From assembly GCF_905171765.1 (NCBI RefSeq), contig NC_053392.1, forward strand, positions 397,262,119 to 397,326,118: 64,000 nucleotides of DNA, read 5' to 3'. The stretch comes from Bufo bufo. Taxonomy: Eukaryota; Chordata; Amphibia; Anura; Bufonidae. This document shows positions 10,163-21,422 of the stretch, piece after piece. Numbering within the stretch: the first letter of the stretch is position 1; each line of letters starts with the position of its first letter. The position numbers and the translations under genes were made by a program. A model generated the notes under the pieces. It saw only the letters and a list, made by a program, of their open reading frames with translations, was not told the origin of the DNA and searched no databases.

Positions 10163-11622
10163 TAACATCTAAATGTCTGGTGGGGTAGATGGGGGGGGGG
10201 GGGTACGGGTAGATGGGGTGGTAGGACAAGGGCTGATGGGGGAAGAGGGGCTGGGTTAGATCATCTCAGCCCTTGACCCCCCCATCTACCCCACCAGACA
10301 TTTAGATGTTATTTATTCCTGCAGCTCTAATGCTATGATGATCACTGATCAGTAGATAACTCAAGTCAAGCCCCCCCCTCCCCCCCGCCATTTAGATATG
10401 TATGTTTGTTATTAATCAGACATGCACCCCAAACCACCCCCGTATTACTGTACATTCATTGGTGGTCAGTGGGCCCTCCTCCCTCCCCTGTATTACTGTA
10501 CATTCATTGGTGGCCAGTGCGGCTCCCCCTCCTAATAAACCCCCCCCCCCCCCATAATTGGTGGCAGCGGAGAGTTCCGATCGGAGTCCCAGTTACTTAG
10601 CAATTTTTAGAAGCATTATACTTACCTGCCAGGTCTGTGACCGGCCGGGCGCTCCTCCTACTGGTAAGTGACAGGTCTGTGCTATAAGCAATGCGCCGCA
10701 CAGACCTTTCACTTACCAGTAGGAGGAGCGCCCGGCCGGTCACAGACAGCGAAGGTAAGTATATTGCTTCTAAAATTGCTAAGTAACCATGGCAACCAGG
10801 ACTGCAGTAGCGTCCAATCGGAACTCTCCGCTGCCACCAATGATGGGGGGAGGGGGGAATTTTAATTAGGAGGGGGATGGAGGGGGGCCCCGCTGGCCAC
10901 CAATGAATGTACAGTAATACAGGGGAGGGAGGGGGGGCCGCACTGGCCACCAATGAATGTACAGTAATACAGGGGGGGAGAGGGGAGGCCGCACTGGCCA
11001 CCAATGAATTTAAAACTGGGGAGGGAGGAGGGTGTGCCCCCTCCTGCCTGGCGGCACCTGATCTCTTGCAGGGGGCTATGATACGCACAATTAACCCCTC
11101 AGGTGAGGGGTTAATTGTGCGGATCACAGCCTTCTGTAAGAGATCGGGTGCTGCCAGGCAGCAGGGGGCAGTCATGTACACAGTTCGTAGTATATTCTAT
11201 GGGAACGCCTCTGTGTTAGAATATACTGTCGGATATGAGTTTCACGATCTAACTCAAATCCGATGGTATATTCTAACATAGATGCGTTCCCATGGTGATG
11301 GGGACGCTTCAAGTTAAAATATACCATCGGATTGTAGAAAACTCTGATCCGATGGTATAATAGGGACTCCTGACTTTACATTGAAAGTCAATGGGGGACG
11401 GATCCGTTTGCAATTGCATCATATTGTGTCAACGTCAAACAGATCCGTCCCCATTGACTTGCATTGTAAGTCAGGACGGATCCGTTTGGCTCCGCACGGC
11501 CAGGCGGACACCAAAACTACTTTTTCCATCATGTCCGTGGATCCTCCAAAAATCAAGGAAGACGCACGGAAGAAAAAACTGACACGGATCAGGGAAAAAC
11601 GGAAACTGTCGTGTGCATGAGG
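10163..11622. repeat. Composite of foldback repeats ending in a Harbinger-like terminus
   Basis: Several inverted repeats sit side by side. One pairs 10163-10195 with about 10276-10312. A 110-bp hairpin at 10635-10750 has arms carrying GGCCGGGCGCTCCTCC. Outer arms carry GTACATTCATTGGTGG near 10448/10510 and its complement near 10900-10970. A hairpin at 11075-11131 is built on CGCACAATTAACCCCTCAGG. The right end GTGTGCATGAGGCC then TTA (about 11609-11625) matches the terminus of 51550-51856, but no matching left end is seen. G- and C-tracts are common. The long frames here are products of the repeats. Confidence 0.6.
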
Positions 11623-11625
11623 CCT

Positions 11626-11943
11626 TACAATGTGAGTTATCACCTGATCCACTAATCACAAAAGGTGATATTGCGCCTTATCTACTGCCTCCTGACCTCT
11701 GCACAGGTCGCAGAGCATGTCTAGAAAAATCTCTCATAGAAGTGAGGTCCCCTCTCGTCTTATGTGTCTATGGCCCATGTGGCTGTTCTCGAGGAAAAGG
11801 AACAGGAAGTCTTGACATGTTTTAGGCCTAGTGGCCAAAAATTCATGATTTTTAAGAATTTTTTAAAAAAATATATAATTTGGGACATTAAAAATGTAAA
11901 AAAAATCTAAAAACTGTGTTTAACCTAACTTAACAATTTTTTT
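11626..11943. other. Intergenic/intronic, nothing recognised
   Basis: About 320 bases with a short AT-rich end before the TTAA at 11944. No frame or repeat could be assigned. Confidence 0.4.
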
Positions 11944-12030
11944 TTAACCCCTTAGGGACTTAGGGCGTACCGGTACGCCCTGTTTCCCGAGTCCTTAAGG
12001 ACCCAGGGCGTACCGGTACGTCCTAACTTT

Positions 12031-12730
12031 AAAGGGTTTCTATCACTTTGTTTCACCTATTTAGCTTTCAGACACTAGCGATCCGCTAGTGTCTGCTTTA
12101 TCTAACCATCCTAATATAAGAGCTTATTGTCCTGCCGTTTAGCTAAAAAAATAACTTATATAGATATGCAAATGAGCCTCTAGGTGCTATGGGGGCGTCA
12201 TTAGCACCTAGAGGCTCCGTCTACCTTAACAAACTGCCGCCGCCCAGCGCGTCCCTCCAGCCCGCCCATCTCCAGCTGAAGCGATCCTCTCCGTGCGCGT
12301 CTCTGTTCTGCGCATGCGCAGTGAATGTCTGATCGCTTCCCTGCTCAGACATCTCCACTGCGCCTGTTCCTCGGAGCACTATGACGTCATCGGCGCAGGC
12401 GCAGTGGAGATGTCTGAGCAGGGAAGCGATCAGACATTCACTGCGCATGCGCAGAACAGAGACGCGCACGGAGAGGATCGCTTCAGCTGGAGATGGGCGG
12501 GCTGGAGGGACGCGCTGGGCGGCGGCAGTTTGTTAAGGTAGACGGAGCCTCTAGGTGCTAATCACGCCCCCATAGCACCTAGAGGCTCATTTGCATATCT
12601 ATATAAGTTATTTTTTTAGCTAAACGGCAGGACAATAAGCTCTTATATTAGGATGGTTAGATAAAGCAGACACTAGCGGATCGCTAGTGTCTGAAAGCTA
12701 AATAGGTGAAACGAAGTGATAGAAACCCTT
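12031..12730. mobile_element. Near-perfect 700-bp palindromic MITE
   Basis: The two arms of about 345 bp mirror each other around position 12381, so mirrored frames at 12221-12469 and 12293-12541 encode almost the same peptide. Each end is TTTAAAGGGTTTC or its complement (12028-12033 and 12729-12734), consistent with a TTAA target. Each arm contains smaller hairpins: GACACTAGCGATCCGCTAGT, and the CCTCTAGGTGCTA/TAGCACCTAGAGG stem. Non-coding, nested inside the hairpin-string element. Confidence 0.85.
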
Positions 12731-12766
12731 TAAAACGCGATTACTGTGCGGCGGGGGTTAATAGGA

Positions 12767-13120
12767 ACAGGATGCCCGCTGAAATCATTCAGCGGGCATC
12801 CTGTCACAACGCCTGGGGGGGGTCCCGTGACCCCCCGTGTCTGCGATCGCCGCAAACCGCAGGTCAATTCAGACCTGCGGTTTGCGGCTTTTACCTGGTG
12901 CGGCAGCGGCGGTGCCATCGGATCCCCATGCGGCTGTAGGGGGGACCCGATGGCATGGAAGGCAGCGCGATGTCTAAGGAAGGCATCGCGCTGCCTTCCG
13001 GTGACGAGCCTGTGAGATCCAGCCCCCTGGATCTCACAGGCCGGAAGCTGTATGAGTAATACACACAGTATTACTCATACAGCCAATGCATTCCAATACA
13101 GAAGTATTGGAATGCATTGT
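12767..13120. repeat. Run of consecutive perfect hairpins
   Basis: Eight hairpins almost end to end. Stems: ACAGGATGCCCGCTGAA (12768 with 12804); GGGGGGTCCCGTGACCCCCC; GCCGCAAACCGCAGGT (12849 with 12887); GGTGCCATCGG (12911 with 12955); GGAAGGCAGCGCGATG (12958 with 12999); GCCTGTGAGATCCAG (13008 with 13042); GCTGTATGAGTAATAC (13047 with 13083); and CAATGCATTCCAATAC (13084 with 13119). Part of element copy A. Confidence 0.85.
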
Positions 13121-13659
13121 AAAGGGGATTAGACCCCCAAAAGTTCAAGTTCCAAAGTGGGGAAAAAAAAATAAAGTGAAAAAAAAGTTGAAGTTTTACC
13201 CCCAAAAAATGTAAAGTTTCAAGTAAAGATAAACAAAAACGTAATTTTCCCCAAATAAAGTTTTTAAAAAAATAGGTAACAAATAGGGGGGGGGGGGGGG
13301 GGAGTATACATATTAGGTATCGCCTTGTCCGTATCGACCGACTCTATAAACATATCACATGACCTAACCCCTCAGATGAACACCGTAAAAAATAAAAACT
13401 GCTAAATAAACCATTTTTTGTCACCTTACATCACAAAAAGTACAACAGCAAGTGATCAAAAAGGCGTTTGCCCACCAAAATAGTACCAATCTAACCGTCT
13501 CCTCATCCCGCAAAAATTGTCTCAGGTAGGGGCTCAATCACCCAAAAAATAAAAAACAATGGCTCAGAATATGGAGACACTAAAACATGATTTTTTTTTT
13601 GCTTTAAAAAAGCTGTTATTGTGTAAAACTTACATAAATAAAAAAAAGTATACATATTA

Positions 13660-14175
13660 GGCTACTTTCACACTTGCGTTCAGAGCGGGTCCGTCTGGTA
13701 TCTGCACAGACGGATCCGCTCCTATAATGCAAACGCTTAGATCCGTTCAGAACGGATCCGTTTGCATTACCATGAACAAAAAAAAAAATAATAATTTTTT
13801 TTTTTTTTGTTCATGATAATGCAAACGGATCGGTTTGGAGTTTACATTGGAAGTCAATGGGGGACGGATCCGTTTGAAAATTGAGCCATATTGTGTCAAC
13901 TTCAAACGGATCCGTCCCCATTGACTTACATTGTAAGTCTGGACGGATCCGTTTGCCTCCGCACGGCCAGGCGGACACCCGAACGCTGCAAGCTGCGTTC
14001 AGGTGTCCGCCTGCTGAGCGGAGCTGAGGACAAACGGTGCCAGACTGATGCATTCTGAGCGGATCCGCGTCCACTCAGAATGCATTAGGACTGGACGGAT
14101 CTGTTCGGGGCCGCTTGTGAGACCCTTCAAACGGAGCTCACAAGCGGAGCCCCGAACGCTAGTGTGAACGTAGCC
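13660..14175. mobile_element. Harbinger-like MITE, TTA target duplication
   Basis: Termini GGCTACTTTCACACTTGCGT and CTAGTGTGAACGTAGCC are flanked by TTA at 13657-13659 and 14176-14178. It is inserted in the phrase ATATTAGGTATCGCC of the host element; the uninterrupted phrase survives at 13311-13325. The interior repeats GACGGATCCGTTTG in both orientations. Confidence 0.88.
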
Positions 14176-14774
14176 TTAGGTATCGCCGCATCCGTATCGA
14201 CCGGCTCTATAAAAATATCACATGACCTAACCCCTGAGATGAACACCGTAAATATTTTAAAATAAAAACTGTGCTAAATAAACCATTTTTTATCACCTTA
14301 CATCACAAAAAGTGTAATAGCAAGCGATCAAAAAGTCATATGCACCCCAAAATAGTGCCAATCAAACGTCATCTAATCCCGCAAAAAGATGATGAGACCC
14401 TACCTAAGATAATCACCCAAAAACTGAAAAAATTATGGCTCTCAGATTATGGAAACACTAAAACATGATTTTTTTTTGCTTAAAAAATGAAATCATTGTG
14501 TAAAACTTACATAAATAAAAAAATAAGTATATATAATAGGTATTGCAGCGTCCGTGACAACCTGGTCTATAAAAATATCACATGATCTAACCTGTCAGAC
14601 GAATGTTGTAAATAACAAAAAATAAAAACGGTGCCAAAACAGCTATTTCTTGTTACCTTGCCTCACAAAAAGTGTAATATAGAGCAACCAAAAATCATAT
14701 GTACCCTAAACTAGTACCAACAATACTGCCACCCTATCCCGTAGTTTCTAAAACGGGGTCACTTTTTTGGAGTT

Positions 14775-15775
14775 TCTACTCTAGGGGTGCATCAGGGGGG
14801 CTTCAAATGGGACATGGTGTCAAAAAAAAGTCCAGCAAAACCTGCCTTTCAAAAACCGTATGGCATTCCGTTCCTTCTGTGCCCTGCCGTGTGCCTGTAC
14901 AGCGGTTTACGACCACATATGGGGTGTTTCTGTAAACTACAGAATCAGGGCCATAAATATTGAGTTTGGTTTGGCTGTTAACCCTTGCTTTGTAAATGGA
15001 AAAAAAATTGAAAATCTGCCAAAAAAGTGACATTTTTAAATTGTATCTCTATTTTCCATTAATTCTTGTGGAATACCTAAAGGGTTAACGACGTTTGTAA
15101 AATCAGTTTTGAATACCTTTAGGGGTGTAGTTTCTTAGATGGGGTCACTTTTATGAAGTTTCTACTCTAGGGGTGCATCAGGAGGGCTTCAAATGGGACA
15201 TGGTGTAAAAAAAAACAGTCCAGCAAAACCTGCCTTTCAAAAACCGTATGGCATTCCGTTCCTTCTGCGCCCTGCCGTGTGCCTGTACAGCGGTTTACGA
15301 CCACGTATGGGATGTTTCTGTAAACTACAGAATCGGGGCCATAAATATTGAGTTTGGTTTGGCTGTTAACCCTTGCTTTGTAAATGGAAAAAAAATGGAA
15401 AATCTGCCAAAAAAGTGACATTTTTAAATTGTATCTCTATTTTCCATTAATTCTTGTGGAATACCTAAAGGGTTAACGACGTTTGTAAAATCAGTTTTGA
15501 ATACCTTTAGGGGTGTAGTTTCTTAGATGGGGTCACTTTTATGAAGTTTCTACTCTAGGGGTGCATCAGGAGGGCTTCAAATGGGACATGGTGTAAAAAA
15601 AAACAGTCCAGCAAAACCTGCCTTTCAAAAACCGTATGGCATTCCGTTCCTTCTGCGCCCTGCCGTGTGCCTGTACACCGGTTTACGACCTCGTATGGGA
15701 TGTTTCTGTAAACTACAGAATCAGGGCCATAAATATTGAGTTTGGTTTGGCTGTTAACCCTTGCTTTGTAAGGGT
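14775..15775. repeat. 387-bp tandem repeat, about 2.6 copies
   Basis: The marker TCTACTCTAGGGGTGCATCA recurs at 14775, 15161 and 15549, a spacing of 386-388 bases. Units two and three are nearly identical; the third loses its end near 15770. Frames across the units (for example 14803-15033 and 15167-15421) are repeat products. Confidence 0.88.
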
Positions 15776-16339
15776 TAGCAAAGTTTGTAAAATCAGTTTT
15801 GAATACCTTGAGGGGTGTAGTTTCTAGAATGGGGTCATTTTTGGGTGGTTTCTATCATGTAAGCTTCACAAAGTGACTTCAGACCTGAACTGGTCCTTAA
15901 AAAGTTGTTTTTTGAAAATTTTTGAGAAATTTCAAGATTTGCTTCTAAACTTCTAAGCCTTGTAACATCCCCCAAAAATAAAATGTCCTTCCCAAAATGA
16001 TCCAAACATGAAGTAGACATATGGGGAATGTAAAGTAATAACTATTTTTGGAGGTATTACTATGTATTATAGAAGTAGAGAAATTGAAACTTGAAAATTT
16101 GCAATTTTTTTAAAAATTTTGGTAAATTTAGTATTTTTTTTATGAATAAAAAAAAAAAAATTTTGACTTCATTTTACCAGTGTCATGAAGTACAATATGT
16201 GACGAAAAAACAATCTCAGAATGGCCTGGATAAATCAAAGCGTTTTAAAGTTATCAGCACTTAAAGTGACACTGGTCAGATTTGCAAAAAATGGCCAAGT
16301 CCAGAAGGTGAAATAGGGCCGAGTCCTTAAGGGGGTTAA

Positions 16340-16719
16340 ACAATAGCTCATTTTCCAATGATACTTTCCCTTTAAAGTACAATGATCCATCAGCCATCAT
16401 TCATGAAACCTCATTCACAACTTACCTGCCGGTTTGTCACTTAATTATGAGGATTATTGTTTTCTTTTCACCATCATTCCAAGACCCATAACATTTTTAT
16501 TTGTAGCTTTAAGTGCATTTTTGGGTTTTATTTTTTTTGGCTGGAAGAATTGTCTTTTTCAGTGGCATCATTGTGGGGAACATATAATTTACTGATTTCC
16601 CTTCATTTATTTTTTTGGAAGGGAATGCAAAAACATTTTTTCTATAATTTACTGTGCAGGAAAATAACATGTTTATTTAATTCTAGGGTCAGTATGAATG
16701 TAGTGATACCACATGTGTA
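16340..16719. other. AT-rich sequence, nothing recognised
   Basis: T-rich, with a 113-codon frame of low complexity that resembles no protein. Probably old repeat debris. Confidence 0.4.
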
Positions 16720-18286
16720 CAGGGAGTGCAGAATTATTAGGCAAGTTGTATTTTTGAGGATTAATTTTATTATTGAACAACAACCATGTTCTCAATGAAC
16801 CCAAAAAACTCATTAATATCAAAGCTGAATATTTTTGGAAGTAGTTTTTAGTTTGTTTTTAGTTTTAGCTATTTTAGGGGGATATCTGTGTGTGCAGGTG
16901 ACTATTACTGTGCATAATTATTAGGCAACTTAACAAAAAACAAATATATACCCATTTCAATTATTTATTTTTACCAGTGAAACCAATATAGCATCTCAAC
17001 ATTCACAAATATTCATTTCTGACATTCAAAAACAAAACAAAAACAAATCAGTGACCAATATAGCCACCTTTCTTTGCAAGGACACTCAAAAGCCTGCCAT
17101 CCATGGATTCTGTCAGTGTTTTGATCTGTTCACCATGAACATTGCGTGCAGCAGCAACCACAGCCTCCCAGACACTGTTCAGAGAGGTGTACTGTTTTCC
17201 CTCCTTGTAAATCTCACATTTGATGATGGACCACAGGTTCTCAATGGGGTTCAGATCAGGTGAACAAGGAGGCCATGTCATTAGATTTTCTTCTTTTATA
17301 CCCTTTCTTGCCAGCCACGCTCTGGAGTACTTGGATGTACGCGTGTGATGGAGCATTGTCCTGCATGAAAATCATGTTTTTCTTGAAGGATGCAGACTTC
17401 TTCCTGTACCACTGCTTGAAGAAGGTGTCTTCCAGAAACTGGCAGTAGGACTGGGAGTTGAGCTTGACTCCATCCTCAACCCGAAAAGGCCCCACAAGCT
17501 CATCTTTGATGATACCAGCCCAAACCAGTACTCCACCTCCACCTTGCTGGCGTCTGGGTCGGACTGGAGCTCTCTGCCCTTTACCAATCCAGCCACGGGC
17601 CCATCCATCTGGCCCATCAAGACTCACTCTCATTTCATCAGTCCATAAAACCTTCGAAAAATCAGTCTTGAGATATTTCTTGGCCCAGTCTTGACGTTTC
17701 AGCTTGTGTGTCTTGTTCAGTGGTGGTCGTCTTTCAGCCTTTCTTACCTTGGCCATGTCTCTGAGTATTGCACACCTTGTGCTTTTGGGCACTCCAGTGA
17801 TGTTGCAGCTCTGAAATATGGCCAAACTGGTGGCAAGTGGCATCTTGGCAGCTGCACGCTTGACTTTTCTCAGTTCATGGGCAGTTATTTTGCGCCTTGG
17901 TTTTTCCACACGCTTCTTGCGACCCTGTTGACTATTTTGAATGAAACGCTTGATTGTTCGATGATCACGCTTCAGAAGCTTTGCAATTTTAAGAGTGCTG
18001 CATCCCTCTGCAAGATATCTCACTATTTTTGACTTTTCTGAGCCTGTCAAGTCCTTCTTTTGACCCATTTTGCCAAAGGAAAGGAAGTTGCCTAATATTT
18101 ATGCACACCTAATATAGGGTGTTGATGTCATTAGACCACACCCCTTCTCATTACAGAGATGCACATCACCTAATATGCTTAATTGGTAGTAGGCTTTCGA
18201 GCCTATACAACTTGGAGTAAGACAACATGCATAAAGAGGATGATGTGGTCAAAATACTCATTTGCCTAATAATTCTGCACGCAGTG
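16720..18286 (-). mobile_element. Tc1-like DNA transposon, nearly intact
   Basis: 1567 bp, flanked by TA at 16718-16719 and 18287-18288. The inverted ends share TGCAGAATTATTAGGCAA. It encodes a single transposase on the minus strand with apparently one lesion. Good termini and little decay suggest a recent arrival compared with the other Tc1-like copies in the window. Confidence 0.9.
17048..18068 (-). pseudogene. Tc1-like transposase with one frameshift
   Basis: Starts at ATG 18068 with MGQKKDLTGSEKSKIVRYLA, a helix-turn-helix DNA-binding start, then a second one around KIAKLLKRDHRTIKRFIQ. The catalytic core shows LWTDEMRVSLDGPDG (first Asp), FMQDNAPSH (second Asp) and, after a frame change near 17328-17340, [15 protein letters not shown] (Glu). 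The break looks like one or four extra bases next to the codons for NAPSHA. Removing them leaves 37 or 38 residues between second Asp and Glu, not the common 34, so this is a DD37/38E type. The C-terminus ends LLSVLAKKGGYIGH. About 340 residues in full, normal for the family. Cut-and-paste at TA sites. Confidence 0.88.
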
Positions 18287-18299
18287 TATAGATTATTTT

Positions 18300-18671
18300 T
18301 TTTATGTCCTAGTACTTTTGCACAATAAAAATAGGTTATATATGGAAGAAATTTGACAGTTATTTTGTGGATGCCACATTCTGAGTGCCATAACTTGTTT
18401 ATATTCCTATACATGTATTTTGGGGTACAAAGCTAATTTTTGTAATTGTTTTGGAAAGGTATGGAAAAAAAGTAGCAAAGCCACCATTTTATTATGCAAC
18501 ACGTTGGACAGTATGAATAATAAGGAGTTAGATGCCAAAACCTATAAGTAAATAAAACTTAATTATATTACTTTGACTATCGCGCTATTTTGCTTTACTA
18601 ATAAATGAAAATGTTATGTTCTAGTCTAGAATTTAGTTGTACAACTTGAATTTAAATATACCCAGATAAAC
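18300..18671. other. AT-rich intronic sequence
   Basis: No recognised feature between the Tc1-like element and the next inverted-repeat element. Confidence 0.4.
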
Positions 18672-18799
18672 CCTATTTTTCGCCCTATAAGACGCACCGG
18701 CCCATAAGACGCACCTAGGTTTTTGAGGAGGAAAATGAGAAAAAATATATTTTTAACCAAAAGGTGTGCATTTGGAGGGTTTTGAACTAATGGTGGTCT

Positions 18800-19110
18800 G
18801 TGCATGACACTACTATGGGGGATCTCTGGATGGCACTGTTATGGGGGGATCTGTGGATGGCATTGTTATGGGGGGGATCTGAGGGGGGCACTGTTATGGG
18901 GGGGATCTGAGGGGGGCACTGTTATGGGGGGATCTGAGGGGGAACTGTTATGGGGGGATCTGATGGGGGCATTGTTATGGGGGGGTTCTGAGGGGGGCAC
19001 TGTTATGGGGGGTGATCTGTGGATGGCACTGTTATGGGGGGGGGTGATCTGTGGATGGCACGGTTATGGGGAGGGGGGTGATCTGTGGATGGCACTGCTA
19101 TATATGTGTC
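18800..19110. repeat. Minisatellite, GGATCTGNGGGGGGCACTGTTATGG-type unit
   Basis: About a dozen variable units of 22-35 bases. The 132-codon frame across it (18804-19202) is an artefact of the array. Confidence 0.85.
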
Positions 19111-19331
19111 ACCCACAGAACCCCCACTCTATAACAGTGCCATCCACATATCCCCCACCCAAAAATATTGGCATCCACAGATCCCCCCCCTCCATAACAT
19201 AACAGTGCCATCCACAGATCACCCCCCCATAACAGTGCCATCCACATATCCCCCACCGCTCACTCAATGCTTTATTGCCTAAACATTTTATAATAATAGC
19301 TTTCATTGAAGTTCTGAACCCCAGCCCCATC

Positions 19332-19903
19332 TGTACTACGTACTAAATGTACACTGGTGAGACCTCACTTGGAGTATTGTGCGCAGTACTGGAGGCCATA
19401 TCTCCAGAAGGATATAGATACTCTAGAGAGAGTTCAGAGAAGAGCTACTAAACTAGTACATGGATTGCAGGATAAAACTTACCAGGAAAGGTTAAAGGAC
19501 CTTAATATGTATAGCTTGGAAGAAAGAAGAGACAGAGGGGATATGATAGAAACTTTTAAATACATAAAGGGAATCAACTCGGTAAAGGAAGAGAGCATAT
19601 TTAAAAGAAGAAAAACTACCACAAGAGGACACAGTTTTAAATTAGAGGGGCAAAGGTTTAAAAGTAATATAAGGAAGTATTACTTTACTGAGAGAGTAGT
19701 GGATGCATGGAATAGCCTTCCTGCAGAAGTGGTTGCTGCAAATACAGTGAAGGGGTTTAAGCATGCATGGGATAGGCATAAGGCCATCCTTCATATAAGA
19801 TAGGGCCGGGGGCTATCCATAGTATTCAGTATATTGGGCAGACTAGATGGGCCAAATGGTTCTTATCTGCCGACACATTCTATGTTTCTATGTTTCTATG
19901 TCC
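19332..19903 (+). pseudogene. CR1-like LINE, 5'-truncated 3' end of the RT ORF
   Basis: The C-terminal end of a non-LTR retrotransposon ORF2 reads VRPHLEYCAQYWRPYLQKDI, then ERVQRRATKLVHGL, LEERRDRGDMIETFKYIKG, FTERVVDAWNSLPAEVV, and stops after AILHIR at 19803. The 3' untranslated tail runs to CACATTCTATGTTTCTATGT near 19903; the ATTCTATG octamers are the CR1-type 3' end. The frame is uninterrupted, so the copy is fairly young, but lacks RT and endonuclease and cannot move itself. It is inserted in the inverted-repeat element 18672-20270. Confidence 0.85.
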
Positions 19904-20274
19904 TGTAGCAGGCAAAGCAGGGCGGGCGGCCGGACGTAACTCACTGATATCTTTATGAATGAAGTAGGCGGCGCAGGCACGTGAAGTCAGTGAGTTACGG
20001 CCGGCCGCCCGCCCGCCCTGCTCTGCCTGCTACAGGACATTTATTAAGTAGTACAGATGGGGCTGGGGATCGGAACTTTAATAAAAGCTATTATTATAAA
20101 AGGTTTAGGCATTAAGGAAGTGAGTGAGCGGTGGGGCCGGAGTACTGTGACCGCACCGGCCCCGCCGCATTTGCATGACACCGGCCCCTCCTCCCTCCCC
20201 CCTCCAGCTGATACATCGCAGACTGCGATGTAAAATGGCAGCATTCGTCTTATGGGGCGAAAAATACGGTATGT

Positions 20275-20656
20275 TGCATAACTTTGCAAACACAGTGGTT
20301 TACTTAGGCTACATTCACGTCTTTGTCAGAAAACAACTAAAAATAGTAATGCAGTTGTCAACTGAGCCATTGCACTTAAGATGCATTGTTTTCCTTCAGT
20401 CCAGTCACATTTAAACAGAATTTGTCATAATATTTCACAATATAAATTGTATTAGTTATTAAATAGATCTCTGGACCATGTCAGAATTTAGCCTGCAGCT
20501 TGTACCGAGCAGTGTGAGATTTTAGTAGAAGCAGCTAAAGAGGTACATTGAAAGAAGCTTGTCAGTCAAACTGGGTGGGTGGAAAAGGAGTTCAGCTTGT
20601 GAATACACCGGACTCATGAGCTCTTGGTCTCTACCTGGACTTCTAAAATGATCATT
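20275..20656. other. Intronic, nothing recognised
   Basis: About 380 bases without coding potential or a repeat I can name. Confidence 0.4.
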
Positions 20657-20659
20657 TTA

Positions 20660-21419
20660 GGGCTCTTTCACACTTGCGTTCTTGTCTTCCGGCATAGAGT
20701 TCCGTCGTCGGGGCTCTATGCCGGAAGAATCCTGATCAGTTTTATCCTAATGCATTCTGAATGGAGAGAAATCCGTTCAGGATGCATCAGGATGTCTTCA
20801 GTTCCGGAACGGAACGTTTTTTGGCCGGAGAAAATACTGCAGCATGCTGCGCTTTTTGCTCCGGCCAAAAATCCGGAACACTTGCCGCAAGGCCGGATCC
20901 GGAATTAATGCCCATTGGAAGGCATTGATCCGGATCCGGCCTTAAGCTAAACGTCGTTTCGGCGCATTGCCGGAGCCGACATTTAGCTTTTTCTGAATGG
21001 TTTCCATGGCTGCCGGGACGCTAAAGTCCTGACAGCCATGGTAAAGTGCAGCGGGGAGCGGGGGAGCAGTATACTTACCGTCCGTGCGGCTCCCCGGGAG
21101 CTCCAGAGTGATGTCAGGGCGCCCCAAGCGCATGGATCATGTGATCGCATGGATCACGTCATTCATGCGCATGGGGCGCTCTGACGTCATTCTGGAGCGC
21201 CCCGGGAGCCGCACGGACTGTAAGTATACCGCTCCCCGCTCCTACTATGGCAACCAGGACTTTAATAGCGTCCTGGGTGCCATAGTAACACTGAAAGCAT
21301 TTGGAAGACGGTTCCGTCTTCAAATGCTTTCAGTACACTTGCGTTTTTCCGGATCCGGCGGGCACCTCCGGCAACGGAAGTGCATGCCGGATCCCAACAA
21401 CGCAAGTGTGAAAGAGGCC
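20660..21419. mobile_element. Harbinger-like MITE, TTA target duplication
   Basis: Ends GGGCTCTTTCACACTTGCGT and CAAGTGTGAAAGAGGCC between TTA at 20657-20659 and 21420-21422. The interior is a large foldback: GCAGCGGGGAGCG, CGTGCGGCTCCCCGGGAG and TGACGTCA blocks in both orientations at 21005-21265. It contains TAATGCATTCTGAATGG near 20748, the sequence interrupted by the Ngaro-type element elsewhere in this window. Confidence 0.85.
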
Positions 21420-21422
21420 TTA

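Larger units (their letters stand above)
11948..16335. mobile_element. Hairpin-string non-autonomous element, copy A (TTAA-flanked)
   Basis: The element is bounded by TTAA at 11944-11947 and 16336-16339, with ends CCCCTTAGGGACT and the complement of CCCCCTTAAGGACTCGG. It begins with AGGGCGTACCGGTACGCCCT, a perfect 20-base palindrome. A run of hairpins (12767-13120) follows, then diverged AT-rich units that include TATCACATGACCTAACCCCT, and finally 387-bp tandem units. No coding frame. TTAA targets fit piggyBac- or Kolobok-like mobilisation (inference). Related copies: 50873-53815, 56972-60752 (same style) and 62256-63646. Two elements are inserted in it: 12031-12730 and 13660-14175. Confidence 0.7.
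18672..20270. mobile_element. Inverted-repeat element with TATTTTTCGCCCTATAAGAC termini
   Basis: Left end CCCTATTTTTCGCCCTATAAG and right end CTTATGGGGCGAAAAATACGG are inverted partners. The same kind of terminus bounds 61358-62255, and a related one bounds 29598-30440, where a pogo-like N-terminal domain remains; pogo-like affiliation is inferred from that. The interior has a 27-bp-type minisatellite (18800-19110), an inverted tail of it (19110-19260), an inserted CR1 fragment (19332-19903) and a GC-rich foldback at 19911-20037 on GGGCGGGCGGCCGG. Confidence 0.6.

Noticed and set aside
10597..11281. Long frames (194 and 124 codons) rich in Pro, Ser and Gly on both strands
   Set aside because: They run through foldback repeats and C- and G-tracts; both strands are open because of symmetry.
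12221..12541. Two 82-codon frames on opposite strands encoding nearly the same peptide
   Set aside because: They are the two arms of the 700-bp palindrome read in both directions, not genes.
12767..13120. Cluster of microRNA precursors
   Set aside because: Stems are too perfect, closely packed and transposon-borne; without small-RNA data a microRNA call is not supportable.
14803..15421. Two frames with the same peptide MSLFWQIFNFFSIYKARVN
   Set aside because: They are copies of the 387-bp tandem unit, and the same frame recurs in other non-coding copies of the element.
18804..19202. 132-codon Gly/Trp-rich frame
   Set aside because: Translation of a minisatellite.
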